A DNA stretch of 23,842 nt from CAUTVF01 sp963541805 (GTDB lineage: Bacteria > Pseudomonadota > Alphaproteobacteria > Rs-D84 > CASDRH01), in NCBI GenBank assembly GCA_963541805.1, contig CAUTVF010000007.1, positions 1 through 23,842 on the forward strand, given 5' to 3'. Position numbers and translations under genes: made by a program. Under the pieces are notes generated by a model. The model made no database searches and was not told the DNA's origin. It saw only the letters and a list, made by a program, of their open reading frames with translations. Below are positions 1 through 8,850 of the stretch, in pieces (the stretch's first letter is position 1; the number at the start of each line of letters is the position of its first letter).

Positions 1-733
1 CATCTGATGATTTCCATAAAATTGCAGCACATCCCTCAGGGGATATTGTTGAATAAACGGAATTTTCTAACATTATTATACTGTCTGCTGTTGCCAGTGC
101 AATTGCTCCACCGGATCCACCTTCTCCTATCACAACAGATACGATCGGAGACGTGTTTTGTATACATGCTTGAATTGATTTTGCAATTGCTTCTGCTTGT
201 CCTCTTGCTTCTGCGTCGGCCCCTGGATATGCCCCTGGAGTATCAACAAATGTTACAACTGGCAATGACATTTTAGAAGCTAATTTCATTAATCTAACAG
301 CTTTTCTATATCCCTCTGGTTTTGGCATTCCAAAATTTCTATGCTGTTTTTCCTTAATTGATCGGCCCTTTTCTTGACCTATTATAACTGCTGGAATATC
401 CCCAATAAAACCAATACCTCCAATGATTGTATCATCATTTGCAAAATACCTATCTCCTGCAAGCTCTGTAAAGCCTGAAAACAAAGTATTAATGTAATCA
501 ATTGCATGTGGACGATCAGGATGTCTTGCAACGGTTTGTCGATTCCATGGATTTAAATTACTATATATTTTTGCGAGTTCAATTTGCAATTTATCTTCTA
601 ATCTTTTTAATTTATTGGTAATTGTAGCTGTAGGTTTATAACCTTTTTCTAACATTTCAGATATTTTTGTTTTTGTTTCTTGAATATCTGCTTCAATCTT
701 TGCAATTTGATTTTCAAATTCTAGTAACAACAT
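1..733 (-). CDS. accA: acetyl-CoA carboxylase carboxyltransferase subunit alpha (3' end cut by window edge)
   Basis: The alpha subunit pairs with AccD to form the carboxyltransferase that moves CO2 from biotinylated AccB to acetyl-CoA, the first committed step of fatty acid synthesis in the cytosol. I translated 244 codons. The start is the ATG at 733, preceded by AGGAA about 6 bases upstream. The N-terminus has the family's helical segment with E, K and L (MLLLEFENQIAKIEADIQE), then RHPDRPHAIDYI, FTELAGDR, an IGQEKGR-type motif, FVDTPGAYPGADAEARGQ, and the glycine-rich GEGGSGGAIAL. The last readable part, SPEGCAAILWKS, is the conserved region near the acyl-CoA pocket. The gene lies 8 bases after accD and is surely cotranscribed with it. 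In many proteobacteria the two genes are apart, so the adjacency is a local arrangement. The C-terminal fifth or so lies outside the window. Confidence 0.96.
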   Translation of the reverse strand, partial: MLLLEFENQIAKIEADIQETKTKISEMLEKGYKPTATITNKLKRLEDKLQIELAKIYSNLNPWNRQTVARHPDRPHAIDYINTLFSGFTELAGDRYFANDDTIIGGIGFIGDIPAVIIGQEKGRSIKEKQHRNFGMPKPEGYRKAVRLMKLASKMSLPVVTFVDTPGAYPGADAEARGQAEAIAKSIQACIQNTSPIVSVVIGEGGSGGAIALATADSIIMLENSVYSTISPEGCAAILWKSSD

Positions 734-741
734 TTTAATTC

Positions 742-1605
742 CTATTTATATCTTTTTGCTGTTGCAAATACTTTCAGTATTTTCGCAAGTGTATCCTTTA
801 AATCTTCACGTTTTACAACAATATCAATCATTCCGTGACTTTTTAAATATTCTGATGTTTGAAAATCATCAGGAAGCTGTTGTTTTATTGTTTGTTCTAC
901 AACGCGTCTCCCTGCAAATCCAATTTCTGCTCCTGTTTCTGCAATATGTATATCTCCTAACATTGCAAAAGATGCCGTGACTCCTCCATATGTTGGATTT
1001 GTAAACACAACAATATATGGTAATTGTTTCTCAGATAATTTATTAACTCCAATTGTTGTCCGGGCCATTTGCATTAATGATAATATTCCCTCTTGCATTC
1101 TTGCCCCCCCTGAAGCTGGCAGTATTATGAATGCACAGTCTTTTTTAATAGCATAATTAATAGATTCTAAAATACTTTGTCCAACAGCAACTCCCATTGA
1201 TCCACCCATAAACTTAAAATTAAAACATGTGATAACGGCTGGGATGGATCCAACTTTTCCAAATGCTGATGATACAACATCATGACTGTTAGTATCTTTT
1301 CTACTTACTTCTAATCTATTTTTATATTTCTTTAAATCTTCAAAATTTAATGGATCATCTGAAATTTTTGTTAATTTAATCATTTCAAATTTTCCATTAT
1401 CGAATAATGATTTAAATCGCTCGCTTACTGGCATAATCATATTATATCCGCATTTTTTGCAGATAAACATATTGTGTTCTATTTCTTTGTGATAAAGTAT
1501 TGCCCCACATGATTTGCATGTTTGCCAGGTGTTATCTGGTACATCTTTTATTTCAGACGATTTCGTTTTTATTTTTGGATGTGTTTTACTGTTAAGCCAA
1601 CTCAT
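742..1605 (-). CDS. accD: acetyl-CoA carboxylase carboxyltransferase subunit beta
   Basis: The beta subunit of acetyl-CoA carboxylase, 287 aa, is near the usual family length. An N-terminal zinc ribbon is visible as C30-x2-C33 and C49-x2-C52. The crotonase-like carboxyltransferase fold follows, with FKFMGGSMGVAVGQ, PASGGARMQEG and the NPTYGGVTASFAMLGD motif that builds the oxyanion hole and biotin pocket, and then AEIGFAGRRVVEQT. The ATG directly abuts the stop codon of the lapA-like gene upstream (no intervening base), and an AAGGAA ribosome site lies inside that gene's end. In many alphaproteobacteria accD follows trpF-trpB after ihfB-lapA; here the trp genes are absent and accA takes the downstream place usually held by folC. 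A run of seven G codes for the Gly-Gly of the SGGAR motif. Confidence 0.97.
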   Translation of the reverse strand: MSWLNSKTHPKIKTKSSEIKDVPDNTWQTCKSCGAILYHKEIEHNMFICKKCGYNMIMPVSERFKSLFDNGKFEMIKLTKISDDPLNFEDLKKYKNRLEVSRKDTNSHDVVSSAFGKVGSIPAVITCFNFKFMGGSMGVAVGQSILESINYAIKKDCAFIILPASGGARMQEGILSLMQMARTTIGVNKLSEKQLPYIVVFTNPTYGGVTASFAMLGDIHIAETGAEIGFAGRRVVEQTIKQQLPDDFQTSEYLKSHGMIDIVVKREDLKDTLAKILKVFATAKRYK

Positions 1606-1869
1606 TTATTGTAATTCCTTTTTTGCCATTTTTTTGATTTGTCTATTTAATCTTAATATTTTCAAACTCCTTAATAAATTATAACCCGTTCCACAAAAAC
1701 CACCTATTACAAAAAATAGAATGGAGTTTATAAACACAAAAATATAAATTGGAGCAGCAATTTTAAATGACAGTATATTAATTGATATGATTTGAGTATT
1801 AGATATTGCAAAAATGGATAATAAAGTCGTGACCGCGATCAAATTAAGTATACTAAATATCTTTAACAT
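1606..1869 (-). CDS. LapA-domain small inner-membrane protein
   Basis: A protein of 87 aa with two predicted membrane segments, about residues 5-25 and 39-60, and a basic cytoplasmic tail (LKILRLNRQIKKMAKK). This is the layout of the LapA/DUF1049 family, whose E. coli member LapA sits next to LapB and takes part in control of lipopolysaccharide assembly. Identification rests on size, topology and position: the gene lies between ihfB and accD, as lapA does in E. coli (after ihfB) and in many alphaproteobacteria. The second membrane segment contains the typical small-residue stretch (VIGGFCGTGYNLLRS). Its stop touches the accD start, so translation is probably coupled. Sequence identity is too diffuse to be sure that its function is kept. 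Confidence 0.75.
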   Translation of the reverse strand: MLKIFSILNLIAVTTLLSIFAISNTQIISINILSFKIAAPIYIFVFINSILFFVIGGFCGTGYNLLRSLKILRLNRQIKKMAKKELQ

Positions 1870-1883
1870 AATTATCTTTAATT

Positions 1884-2171
1884 TTATTTGAAATTTTTGT
1901 TAATTTTTTTGAAAAGTAATTTGCCGATTTTGAAATGAATTGACTTTTTTTCTGCAACTAAAACCCGCTCTCTCGTTCTTGGGTTTAATGCAATTCTTCC
2001 TTTTTTAGTATGTACAGAAAAAATTCCAAAATTACGTAACTCTATCCTGTGACCTACAATTAATTTGTCTTTCATGTATTTAAAAACAGTATCGACAACC
2101 TTCTCACAATCTTTTTTTGTCAAAGATGGATGTATAGTTGAAAGTTTCAAGATTAAATCAGACCGCTTCAT
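1884..2171 (-). CDS. ihfB: integration host factor subunit beta (HU/IHF family)
   Basis: A nucleoid-associated DNA-bending protein of the HU/IHF family, 95 aa. The N-terminus MKRSDLILKL, the GHRIELRNFGIFSVH motif and the minor-groove-intercalating proline in the LNPRTRE arm mark the beta subunit of IHF, which works as a heterodimer with IHF-alpha to bend DNA at promoters and recombination sites. I prefer ihfB over hupB because of the RIELRNFG form of the signature and because lapA follows 14 bases later, as in E. coli and alphaproteobacteria. The arm reads NPRTRERV where IHF/HU usually have NP(K/R)TG, so a normally conserved glycine is replaced by arginine. No clear Shine-Dalgarno precedes the ATG. 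It is the first gene of the run that ends in accA; no terminator is visible between pilR and this gene. Confidence 0.88.
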   Translation of the reverse strand: MKRSDLILKLSTIHPSLTKKDCEKVVDTVFKYMKDKLIVGHRIELRNFGIFSVHTKKGRIALNPRTRERVLVAEKKSIHFKIGKLLFKKINKNFK

Positions 2172-2266
2172 CGTGTTTATTCAATTTAAAAAAAACTATC
2201 AAGTTACCTATAATCTTTAACAGTTTATAAACATAAATTCAAGTAAAATTAAATTGTTAATGTAAA

Positions 2267-3349
2267 CTACATAACGTTTTGTATTTGATTTTGCATCTCG
2301 AATGTACCCATTAAAACCCATCCGATGATTCCAGTAATCGCAAGCATAGCAATTGTATTTAAAGCACTTGCTTGTTTTGCAATATTTTTTATACTGTTTT
2401 CCAAGTATGATGTTGCAAGTTTATCTACAGCATTATCAAAATCATCAAGTTCAGAGTATATGTTAAGATCTCCAATGATTTCTTGCTCTGGAAATCCTAA
2501 TCCAGTTTTTTGTAATGATTGCCCTAAATTTAAACCCATTTGCATATATACTAAAGCTTGATCTAAATTATATGCCAGATACTTTGATCCGTTGTCACGC
2601 AATACCTCCATTGCCCTGGTAATTGGGGTACCTGCTTTCACCATTGCTGATAATGACATTAACCAACCAACTCCTGTGAACATGCGAAACAAACTCCACG
2701 GTGGAAGACCATCTAATTTTGCCCTGATAGGACCTTTTAAGTTTTGAAATGATATAAGTATTGCTCCAATGAACATTGTAAATCCAATTGGTAAGTAATA
2801 CCAAGATGTTTTCATAAATTCTGATAGCCCGACCAAAGATCCGGCCATACCTGTCCACTTTGCCCCTTTTGTAAATCCGGTCATCATTGGAACCATATAT
2901 AGCCCAACGGCCACGATCATACCCATAACTAAAAGTAATAGAAACATTGGGTAAGCAAGGGCAGAGACCAAAGGATCTTTAATTCTTTTTGTTCCTTCTG
3001 AAACTTTTATCACATTTTGCAAAGCAATATTTAATTTTGAAACGTCACCAACAACTAACATCAATTTTTCGCCTGTTGGGATCCAACCTGTTAGAGCTTC
3101 TGCAAATGATTGTCCTTTTTCCAATTCATAACTCCATGCAGATGCTGCAATCGCCCCAGGTTCATCTGGCTTCTTCCCATTGTTTGATTCAACGGCCCAA
3201 ACACGCTCCAACGAATCCATTAACGAGAATTTATTGGCAAGTAGGGATAACAGTTTATAATACATCTTTAACCGTTTTTCACCGTCACTTTTAATTGCCC
3301 AACGTGCATATTTTAAATTTAATGGATTTACTTGGCTTATATGTCTCAT
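2267..3349 (-). CDS. pilR: type IVb pilus inner-membrane platform protein, PilR/GspF family
   Basis: The polytopic inner-membrane core protein on which the assembly ATPase acts, homologous to PilC and GspF. At 360 aa it is close to R64 PilR. Each half carries the family's small helical domain: residues 25-125 (KLLSLLANK, ELEKGQSFAEAL) and about 220-325 (MSLSAMVKAGTPITRAMEVL, MGLNLGQSLQKTG). Membrane segments fall near 130-155, 183-201 and 328-347. The gene starts 5 bases after the pilQ stop, so it is translated from the same message. The ribosome site is weak (AAAGAAA). It is the last gene of the cluster. In R64 the major pilin gene pilS follows pilR; here the next gene is ihfB, 95 bases on, and no pilin-like reading frame lies between. 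Confidence 0.88.
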   Translation of the reverse strand: MRHISQVNPLNLKYARWAIKSDGEKRLKMYYKLLSLLANKFSLMDSLERVWAVESNNGKKPDEPGAIAASAWSYELEKGQSFAEALTGWIPTGEKLMLVVGDVSKLNIALQNVIKVSEGTKRIKDPLVSALAYPMFLLLLVMGMIVAVGLYMVPMMTGFTKGAKWTGMAGSLVGLSEFMKTSWYYLPIGFTMFIGAILISFQNLKGPIRAKLDGLPPWSLFRMFTGVGWLMSLSAMVKAGTPITRAMEVLRDNGSKYLAYNLDQALVYMQMGLNLGQSLQKTGLGFPEQEIIGDLNIYSELDDFDNAVDKLATSYLENSIKNIAKQASALNTIAMLAITGIIGWVLMGTFEMQNQIQNVM

Positions 3350-3354
3350 TTTCT

Positions 3355-5070
3355 TTAATAAACTGTTGCGGTATCAATAAATCCGCACCAACGTTCGACC
3401 TCTTCTACGTCTATTTTTCCCTGTAGCATTTGTTCAATTGCGGATTCTTTTAAAGTCCTACCTTCAAGCGAATCTATCCAATAATTAACAGCTTCTGCTC
3501 TGTTACCCTCAAGTAATAAATCCAAAAATTTGGAATCTGTCATAATAATTTCTCCGCATACAGTTCGTCCTACAATTCCTTTGCCTTTGCAATTATCACA
3601 TCCATCACCTGTTATATATGTCTGATTAATTCCAAATTCCCCAAGGGCTGTTTTAACACGTTCATATGCTGGATTATCTGGGAAATCTTTTAAAGGTTTT
3701 CTACAGTTTGGACATAATTTCTTAAATAGTCGTTGACCCAGCAGACCGCGTACAATTTCAGCATCTTTTAATTTAAATTTGTCAACACCCATATCAAGCA
3801 GACGAAGTATTATTGCCGGTGCAGAGTTTGCGTGGATTGTTGTCCAAACATTGTGGCCCGATAGTGCACCTTGAAATATCAAAGTTGCAGCAGACAAAGT
3901 TCGCGTTTCTCCAACCATTATCGCGTCAGGATCGGATCTAAGAGATGCTGCAAGTGCTTTTGTAAATGCAATTTCTTTTTGTTCTTCGGTTTCTGCATTT
4001 GTAACTGGCATTTGTCTGGCCCCAGGAATTGGGTATTCTGGAGGGTCTTCCACTGTTATCAAATTCAATTCATAATTTTTCTCTTTCAACATTTTTATCA
4101 TCAAACGTTGAAGTGTTGTTGATTTTCCAGATCCTGTTGGACCTGCCACAATACATAATCCAACTGGAAAATTTCTCATTTTATAAAATCTTTTAGTTTC
4201 ATATGTTGTATACCCCAGAGATTTTAAACTGGTAGTATCAGCAGATGATGAATTGGCATAAAGTAATCGCATAACCAAATATGCAGATCCAAAAGCAATT
4301 GGATTAAATTGCAAACGAATACCCAAAATATTGGATGGTAAGTATAAATTTTGTTCTCCTCGAAGTGGGGTAGATCCTAATTTTTGTGCTGCCTGGTATT
4401 CATTTGCTGAATAGTTTGAATCAGATATATCGGCGGATGCAAATACAGCACGAACGAAAGTATCCCCCCATGCTTTATCATATTCCAAAACGGTTTTCAT
4501 ACTACCTGATATCCTGAACATTATTTGCGTTTGATTTGTGCCAACAACAACGTGAATATCTGACACTCCTAACCTTGATGCACGTGTTACGATATCAACA
4601 AACTCACGCTGCATTTGGTTGTTGATACCTTTGTTACTAATTATTCCAGTTGTTGATTTACCATATGCATTATACACGTTGGCAATAAAAGACATAGGTA
4701 CATAAATTGGAGCTTCTATTGGAATATTATGTTTTTTTGCAAGTGTTTGGAATGTTAAAACGCGCCCATCAAAACGATGCGTATCAGATACAAGTAAAAT
4801 TCCACTTTCAAACAGCGCAAGTAAGGCACGAGTGTCTTTTGAGACCCCAAGAGGAGATTCTGTCGTATTCGTTAGTAATTTACCAGATGTCGATATAATT
4901 AAATTTATCGCATCATTTTCGGGGGTTCGTGTAATGAAATCTTCTGTAATCTTTGGGGTAGTATTTTCTTCTTCAACTTCAATATCTTCTAGTATCTCAC
5001 TTGCATTTGCTGGATTTATTTTAATTGCATCAGAGCTTTGTGTGTCTTTTTTTTCATCTGAATTTGGCAT
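3355..5070 (-). CDS. pilQ: type IVb pilus assembly ATPase, PilQ/GspE family
   Basis: A hexameric secretion ATPase of the PilB/PilT/GspE/VirB11 superfamily that powers pilus assembly from the cytoplasmic side. All signature boxes are visible in the 571 aa: Walker A GPTGSGKST (310-318), Asp box ITVEDPPEY (338-346), Walker B region SDPDAIMVGETR (379-390) and His box TTIHANSA (410-417). A zinc-binding tetracysteine follows, C453-x2-C456 and C491-x2-C494. The N-terminal 150 residues are acidic and low-complexity, then a MshEN-less N-domain typical of the R64 PilQ branch leads into the core. The start ATG has AGGAA about 9 bases upstream. The name follows plasmid R64 usage and is not the PilQ secretin of Neisseria or Pseudomonas. 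The gene lies between pilP (30-base gap) and pilR (5-base gap). Confidence 0.93.
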   Translation of the reverse strand: MPNSDEKKDTQSSDAIKINPANASEILEDIEVEEENTTPKITEDFITRTPENDAINLIISTSGKLLTNTTESPLGVSKDTRALLALFESGILLVSDTHRFDGRVLTFQTLAKKHNIPIEAPIYVPMSFIANVYNAYGKSTTGIISNKGINNQMQREFVDIVTRASRLGVSDIHVVVGTNQTQIMFRISGSMKTVLEYDKAWGDTFVRAVFASADISDSNYSANEYQAAQKLGSTPLRGEQNLYLPSNILGIRLQFNPIAFGSAYLVMRLLYANSSSADTTSLKSLGYTTYETKRFYKMRNFPVGLCIVAGPTGSGKSTTLQRLMIKMLKEKNYELNLITVEDPPEYPIPGARQMPVTNAETEEQKEIAFTKALAASLRSDPDAIMVGETRTLSAATLIFQGALSGHNVWTTIHANSAPAIILRLLDMGVDKFKLKDAEIVRGLLGQRLFKKLCPNCRKPLKDFPDNPAYERVKTALGEFGINQTYITGDGCDNCKGKGIVGRTVCGEIIMTDSKFLDLLLEGNRAEAVNYWIDSLEGRTLKESAIEQMLQGKIDVEEVERWCGFIDTATVY

Positions 5071-5100
5071 GCCTATTCCTATGATATTGAAAAATATTAA

Positions 5101-5979
5101 TTAGTTTACATTCAGATAGAGGGTTTTAACCTCATTATTTCTGGTAAATGTTACTGCTTCTGGAGATATTCCTGATACTACAAATCCATTACTAATTTGT
5201 GTTCCCTCTTTTACTTTAAATGTTTGCGCATTTAACTTGTTTTTAACAGTTGCAATCAATTCTCCCTTAAGACCTATTATGGAATACACTTCCAATGCTT
5301 TTTCAAGAGCAATGTTTTTATTGATTGTTAATTGATTTACGGCTTTCTTTGCAAGCTTTGCTCTCTCTTCTGCTTGTATTGCTTTCATTTTATCTTCAAC
5401 GAATTGTAATTCTGTTGGAACAACCCCATTATTTTCTGCTTTTATCATGCTAAGCAGTCCTGAATAATCTTGCTTTGGATTGTCTGCAAATGCTTTTGCA
5501 ACGGACGTAATCAAATCTTGTTTGCGTCGTTCTATCATTTTATTTTTTTCCAGTTCTGCTTCAGCTTTTTTTCTGGCCAAATCTTCTTCTGCAATTTTTT
5601 TATTTATATCACGTTGCTCTTGTTCTCTTTTATTTTTCTCTTCATTTGCCTTGTTGTTTATGGACTCTTTTTCTTGTTTCAACCTTTGTAAACTTATCTG
5701 TAATTTTTCTTGTTCCATTTGTAATTTAATTAACATATTTTTTCGTTCCATGTCAGAGACAACTTGGAATAAGTCAATTTTACTTAAGTCTGCTTTTTCC
5801 AACTTATCAAGGACACTTTCTTCTTTCTTCTTTTCAACAGTTTCATTCTTCTCAGTATTTTGTTCAACTTCTTCTTGATCATCTGACTCATCATCAGATT
5901 CTTGTGAATAGACACAGTGGTTTGACATAAATAACAAGCTAATAGAAAGTAAAAACAATAAAAATTTATTTTTTAGCAT
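5101..5979 (-). CDS. pilP: type IVb pilus biogenesis protein PilP-like, with a long coiled coil
   Basis: A predicted periplasmic protein of 292 aa. I place the start at the ATG at 5979 because AGGGGAG lies 5 bases upstream and because it begins a clean signal peptide (MLKNKFLLFLLSISLLFM, cleavage near VYS-QE). This gives a 14-base overlap with the pilO stop. After an acidic stretch (residues 25-60), about residues 75-165 form a strong heptad-like coiled coil rich in E, K, Q and R. The C-terminal 50 residues (AQTFKVKEGTQI, VVSGISPEAVTF) resemble the beta domain of PilP proteins, which connects the inner-membrane complex to the secretin. R64 PilP is, from memory, about half this length, so the coiled-coil insertion is notable. 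No lipobox is present. Assignment rests on the position between pilO and pilQ plus the C-terminal domain. Confidence 0.72.
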   Translation of the reverse strand: MLKNKFLLFLLSISLLFMSNHCVYSQESDDESDDQEEVEQNTEKNETVEKKKEESVLDKLEKADLSKIDLFQVVSDMERKNMLIKLQMEQEKLQISLQRLKQEKESINNKANEEKNKREQEQRDINKKIAEEDLARKKAEAELEKNKMIERRKQDLITSVAKAFADNPKQDYSGLLSMIKAENNGVVPTELQFVEDKMKAIQAEERAKLAKKAVNQLTINKNIALEKALEVYSIIGLKGELIATVKNKLNAQTFKVKEGTQISNGFVVSGISPEAVTFTRNNEVKTLYLNVN

Positions 5980-7288
5980 ATATTCTCCCCTCATAAGACC
6001 ATCTAAAAGATAAATCATTCACATTATTGCATTTTATCGATGTAAATTCAAGGCCGGAGAAAGTTTTTAGTAAGTTCACAATCCTTATAGGATCGCGTGG
6101 ATTTTCGAATATAAAATAAACATATGGAAAAGATTCTGATTTGTTATTTTCTTTTAAAGTAACGGTTTTTTCTTTGATTTCGACCCTTTTTGAAGTCGCA
6201 TTGTAAGTATTAAACCATTTTCCAAGTAATTCTTTAAGTTCGGTTAATGTCAAAGAAGGCTCTCCGGATATTATTTTTAATTCATCCGCTGTATATTTTA
6301 TACGCCCAGTAGCAGAAGAATCAGTCACTGTTATTTCTGTTGTGTCTGGTATGTATCCTTTACTCTTCGCATCATTTATTAACCAATCATTATTTCCCAT
6401 TTCTCCTCTTGCCCATTCTATTTTTATATCTACCGAATTACATTCAATACTTTTCAATTTCCATCCGGCAAATTTTTGAAAGTTATTTCGTATATATTTC
6501 ATACATATATTTGTAAATTCTACTGGATCTACAATTTTTTCCCATGCTGGGGGAACTGGCATGTTTGCAAGTTCTTCTTGTTTTTTCTTTTGTTCTTCAA
6601 GTTTTTGCAATTCTAATCTTCTTGCTTCTTCGATTTGTCTTTGCATGCGTAACAATTCTTCGCGTTTTTTATCCCATACAAATTTTCCAATTCCTGCTGC
6701 AAGTAACGTAACAATCACAGCAATCGCTACCATCATCACTGTTTTATCAACTTTTTCTAAGGCAGCTTTTGTATACTTTCCTATTAATAATTCATCAACT
6801 TTGATTTCTTTTGTATCGGCAATATTCCATTCTGCAGGGCAAATTTTATATCCCCAGTCCGGTACAGCAAGCATGGATACAAATGCTTTTTTCGCATCAA
6901 CTTCTGTTTTAAGTATTCTGTCTTCTTCTGGCAAAATTATATCATTTCTGATAACCAGCAACCACCATCCAATGTTTACTTTAAAAATAGCGACAGTTGA
7001 TGATTTGTCACTTAGTATTGCTGCTGCTGCAATTGCTGCGGATACTTGGCCAGATTTAAAACCATCTTTCGTTGAAGCAAGTCCATATTGATGTACCCCT
7101 TTTGTCTTTAAACAAAACAAATCAGATGAATTAAATTTTGCAGATTCTTTTATTTCTTTTTGTTGATTTGTTAAATCTCTAAATGGCTGCCAAAAAATGC
7201 CTGTTACAAAACTATTTTTTCCAACAGTTATAACATTATTGTCAGGCTTTTTTTCTACTTTTTTACTGGTTTTTATTTTTTCTAACAA
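5966..7288 (-). CDS. pilO: type IVb pilus assembly protein PilO (PilO2/PAP_PilO family)
   Basis: A bitopic inner-membrane protein of 440 aa whose N-terminal half is a cytoplasmic domain (GWWLLVIRNDIILPEED, then a WGYKICPAEW patch). A single membrane segment lies at about 183-204, a coiled coil at 207-242 and a periplasmic alpha/beta domain to the end. This is the architecture of the R64 PilO family, which is distinct from the short PilO of type IVa pili; it probably joins the inner-membrane assembly complex. The start codon is TTG at 7288: GGGAGA lies 8 bases upstream, an in-frame stop lies just above it, and no ATG occurs before residue 139. It is 26 bases from pilN and overlaps pilP by 14 bases. 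Confidence 0.82.
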   Translation of the reverse strand: MLEKIKTSKKVEKKPDNNVITVGKNSFVTGIFWQPFRDLTNQQKEIKESAKFNSSDLFCLKTKGVHQYGLASTKDGFKSGQVSAAIAAAAILSDKSSTVAIFKVNIGWWLLVIRNDIILPEEDRILKTEVDAKKAFVSMLAVPDWGYKICPAEWNIADTKEIKVDELLIGKYTKAALEKVDKTVMMVAIAVIVTLLAAGIGKFVWDKKREELLRMQRQIEEARRLELQKLEEQKKKQEELANMPVPPAWEKIVDPVEFTNICMKYIRNNFQKFAGWKLKSIECNSVDIKIEWARGEMGNNDWLINDAKSKGYIPDTTEITVTDSSATGRIKYTADELKIISGEPSLTLTELKELLGKWFNTYNATSKRVEIKEKTVTLKENNKSESFPYVYFIFENPRDPIRIVNLLKTFSGLEFTSIKCNNVNDLSFRWSYEGRIYAKK

Positions 7289-7314
7289 AACTTTTTCTCC
7301 CGTTTTGTGATATA

Positions 7315-8850
7315 TTACATTCCAGTATAGCCAGAGCTGGTTCCAGAGCGTTTATCCGAATGTAGAGGAGATTTCAAAATATATGGGGTTAACAAAACAA
7401 CCAATACTTCTTTCTTACTTTCGGTTTCACGATCTCCACCCAATGCTTTGAATTCAGGTTTTCCAATACCAGTATCCTTATTACTGTTTGTAACCTTTTC
7501 AAATCCCGTTAAAATGGCAGTTTGTCCAGATTGTAAGATTAATTCATTCATGAATGTTCTGTTATCAATATCTGGTAACTGTACTTTTCCTGTTGGGTCT
7601 TGATTTAATGACAACAATTCACGCAGAGACATAGAGAACATCAACATCAATCGCCCATTGTCCAAAATGTTTGGAAGTATTTGAATTGAAAGACCCGTCG
7701 ATATATCATCAGTTTGAACATCTGTGGTAGAATTGGAATCTTCAGTTGACGTTGCAATCGATTTTACGTATTTAAATTCACGTAACATATTGAATGGAAA
7801 CACTCTCCCATTTCTAGTTAACAAAGTAGTATCCGTTACATATGAAACTTTGTATTGTTCTGATAACGCTTTAATTGCAGCACTTGTTCCATTAAATGCG
7901 CCTAGTGCCCCGTGAGGTTTATTTACAATCGCAAAGTTAAGATTTCCTGATGCTGATCCTGCGCCGGTCGTCAATTTCATTCCAGAAGATTCAAATACTC
8001 CCTTTAAGTCCAAGCCCATTTGGTCCTTATCTGTTAAAGATACTTGGACGATTTTTATGTGAATTGAAACCTGGCGTGATAATCGCTGATTTACTGATTT
8101 GATGTACTGTTCAATTTTTTTCAACTTATCAATGGATGCGGTAACTGTTACACTGCTTGTTGCTTTTGATATATTTATCGTTGCTGTTGCATCGCCTGCG
8201 ACTATACTTTTTAAAGTATTCTCTATATCTTGCCAATTTTCTAAATCTGCTTCAGAACTGATCGTTGTATCTCCTTTTGAATCTCCTTTAACACGGGCAG
8301 ACATTTTTGTTGATACTGGGACTGTATAAATTGAAAATGTCCTGGTTCTGGTTGCAAATAAATTTATAGTTCCATCTGAATATTCCCATGATATATTGAA
8401 CTCATTTGATATCATATTAAGAAGACCACTTAATGGACCAGAGTATGATACACTAATTTTTTTGGCTTTGACACCTTCAGATACATTTAATATTTTTGTC
8501 TGTATTCCAGTTAAATAATAAATTTGGTTTGCAAGCTGAAAAATACCAACCTTTTCACGAGATGTTAAAGTAATTCCATATTCAGTTTCAAAATCTTTTG
8601 GTAAAGGATTTAAATAGTCCAACAAAACACTGCTATCACCCAAATATAAATCCTCTGATACACTAACCGTATCAACCGGTATTGTTTCTCCTGGTTTTTT
8701 TGACGCTTCAACGTTTCTTTCAGCTCCTTTTAATTCTGATCTTATTTCCATGTCAGACATTTTTGAAACTTCTTCATCATAACTACATGAAACAACAAAT
8801 AATATTGATAATGTGATGATTGATAACTGTTTGATTAATTTATTAATCAT
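7315..8850 (-). CDS. pilN: type IVb pilus secretin lipoprotein PilN
   Basis: The outer-membrane secretin, the multimeric channel through which the pilus passes. The 511-aa protein begins with a lipoprotein signal ending in VVSC (Cys22), as in R64 PilN and BfpB, with no Asp at +2, so outer-membrane sorting is expected. N-domains follow (STN-like around LTSREKVGIFQLANQIYYLTG; a second around EDLENWQDIENTLKSIV). The secretin core spans about residues 255-495: QVSIHIKIVQVSL, the GLSIQILPNIL turn, VQLPDIDNRTF and SGQTAILTGFEK, closing with KEVLVVLLTPYIL. I chose the ATG at 8850 over the one at 8856 because GGAGG at 8857-8861 is 6 bases from the former and touches the latter. This start overlaps the pilL stop by 8 bases. 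No pilM lies between the two, unlike in R64. Confidence 0.92.
   Translation of the reverse strand: MINKLIKQLSIITLSILFVVSCSYDEEVSKMSDMEIRSELKGAERNVEASKKPGETIPVDTVSVSEDLYLGDSSVLLDYLNPLPKDFETEYGITLTSREKVGIFQLANQIYYLTGIQTKILNVSEGVKAKKISVSYSGPLSGLLNMISNEFNISWEYSDGTINLFATRTRTFSIYTVPVSTKMSARVKGDSKGDTTISSEADLENWQDIENTLKSIVAGDATATINISKATSSVTVTASIDKLKKIEQYIKSVNQRLSRQVSIHIKIVQVSLTDKDQMGLDLKGVFESSGMKLTTGAGSASGNLNFAIVNKPHGALGAFNGTSAAIKALSEQYKVSYVTDTTLLTRNGRVFPFNMLREFKYVKSIATSTEDSNSTTDVQTDDISTGLSIQILPNILDNGRLMLMFSMSLRELLSLNQDPTGKVQLPDIDNRTFMNELILQSGQTAILTGFEKVTNSNKDTGIGKPEFKALGGDRETESKKEVLVVLLTPYILKSPLHSDKRSGTSSGYTGM

Noticed and set aside
1102..1112. C7/G7 tract in accD as a contingency locus
   Set aside because: It encodes the invariant Gly-Gly of the SGGAR motif in an essential gene; a frameshift there would be lethal.
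3355..5070. Calling the ATPase a Dot/Icm DotB or a type II GspE
   Set aside because: The secretin lipoprotein, PilO2-type and TcpQ-type neighbours in R64 order fit the type IVb pilus better; there are no other Dot/Icm or Gsp genes.
5979..6018. PilP as a lipoprotein or with the longer start
   Set aside because: The Cys in the signal region is not preceded by a lipobox, and the ribosome site points to the ATG at 5979.
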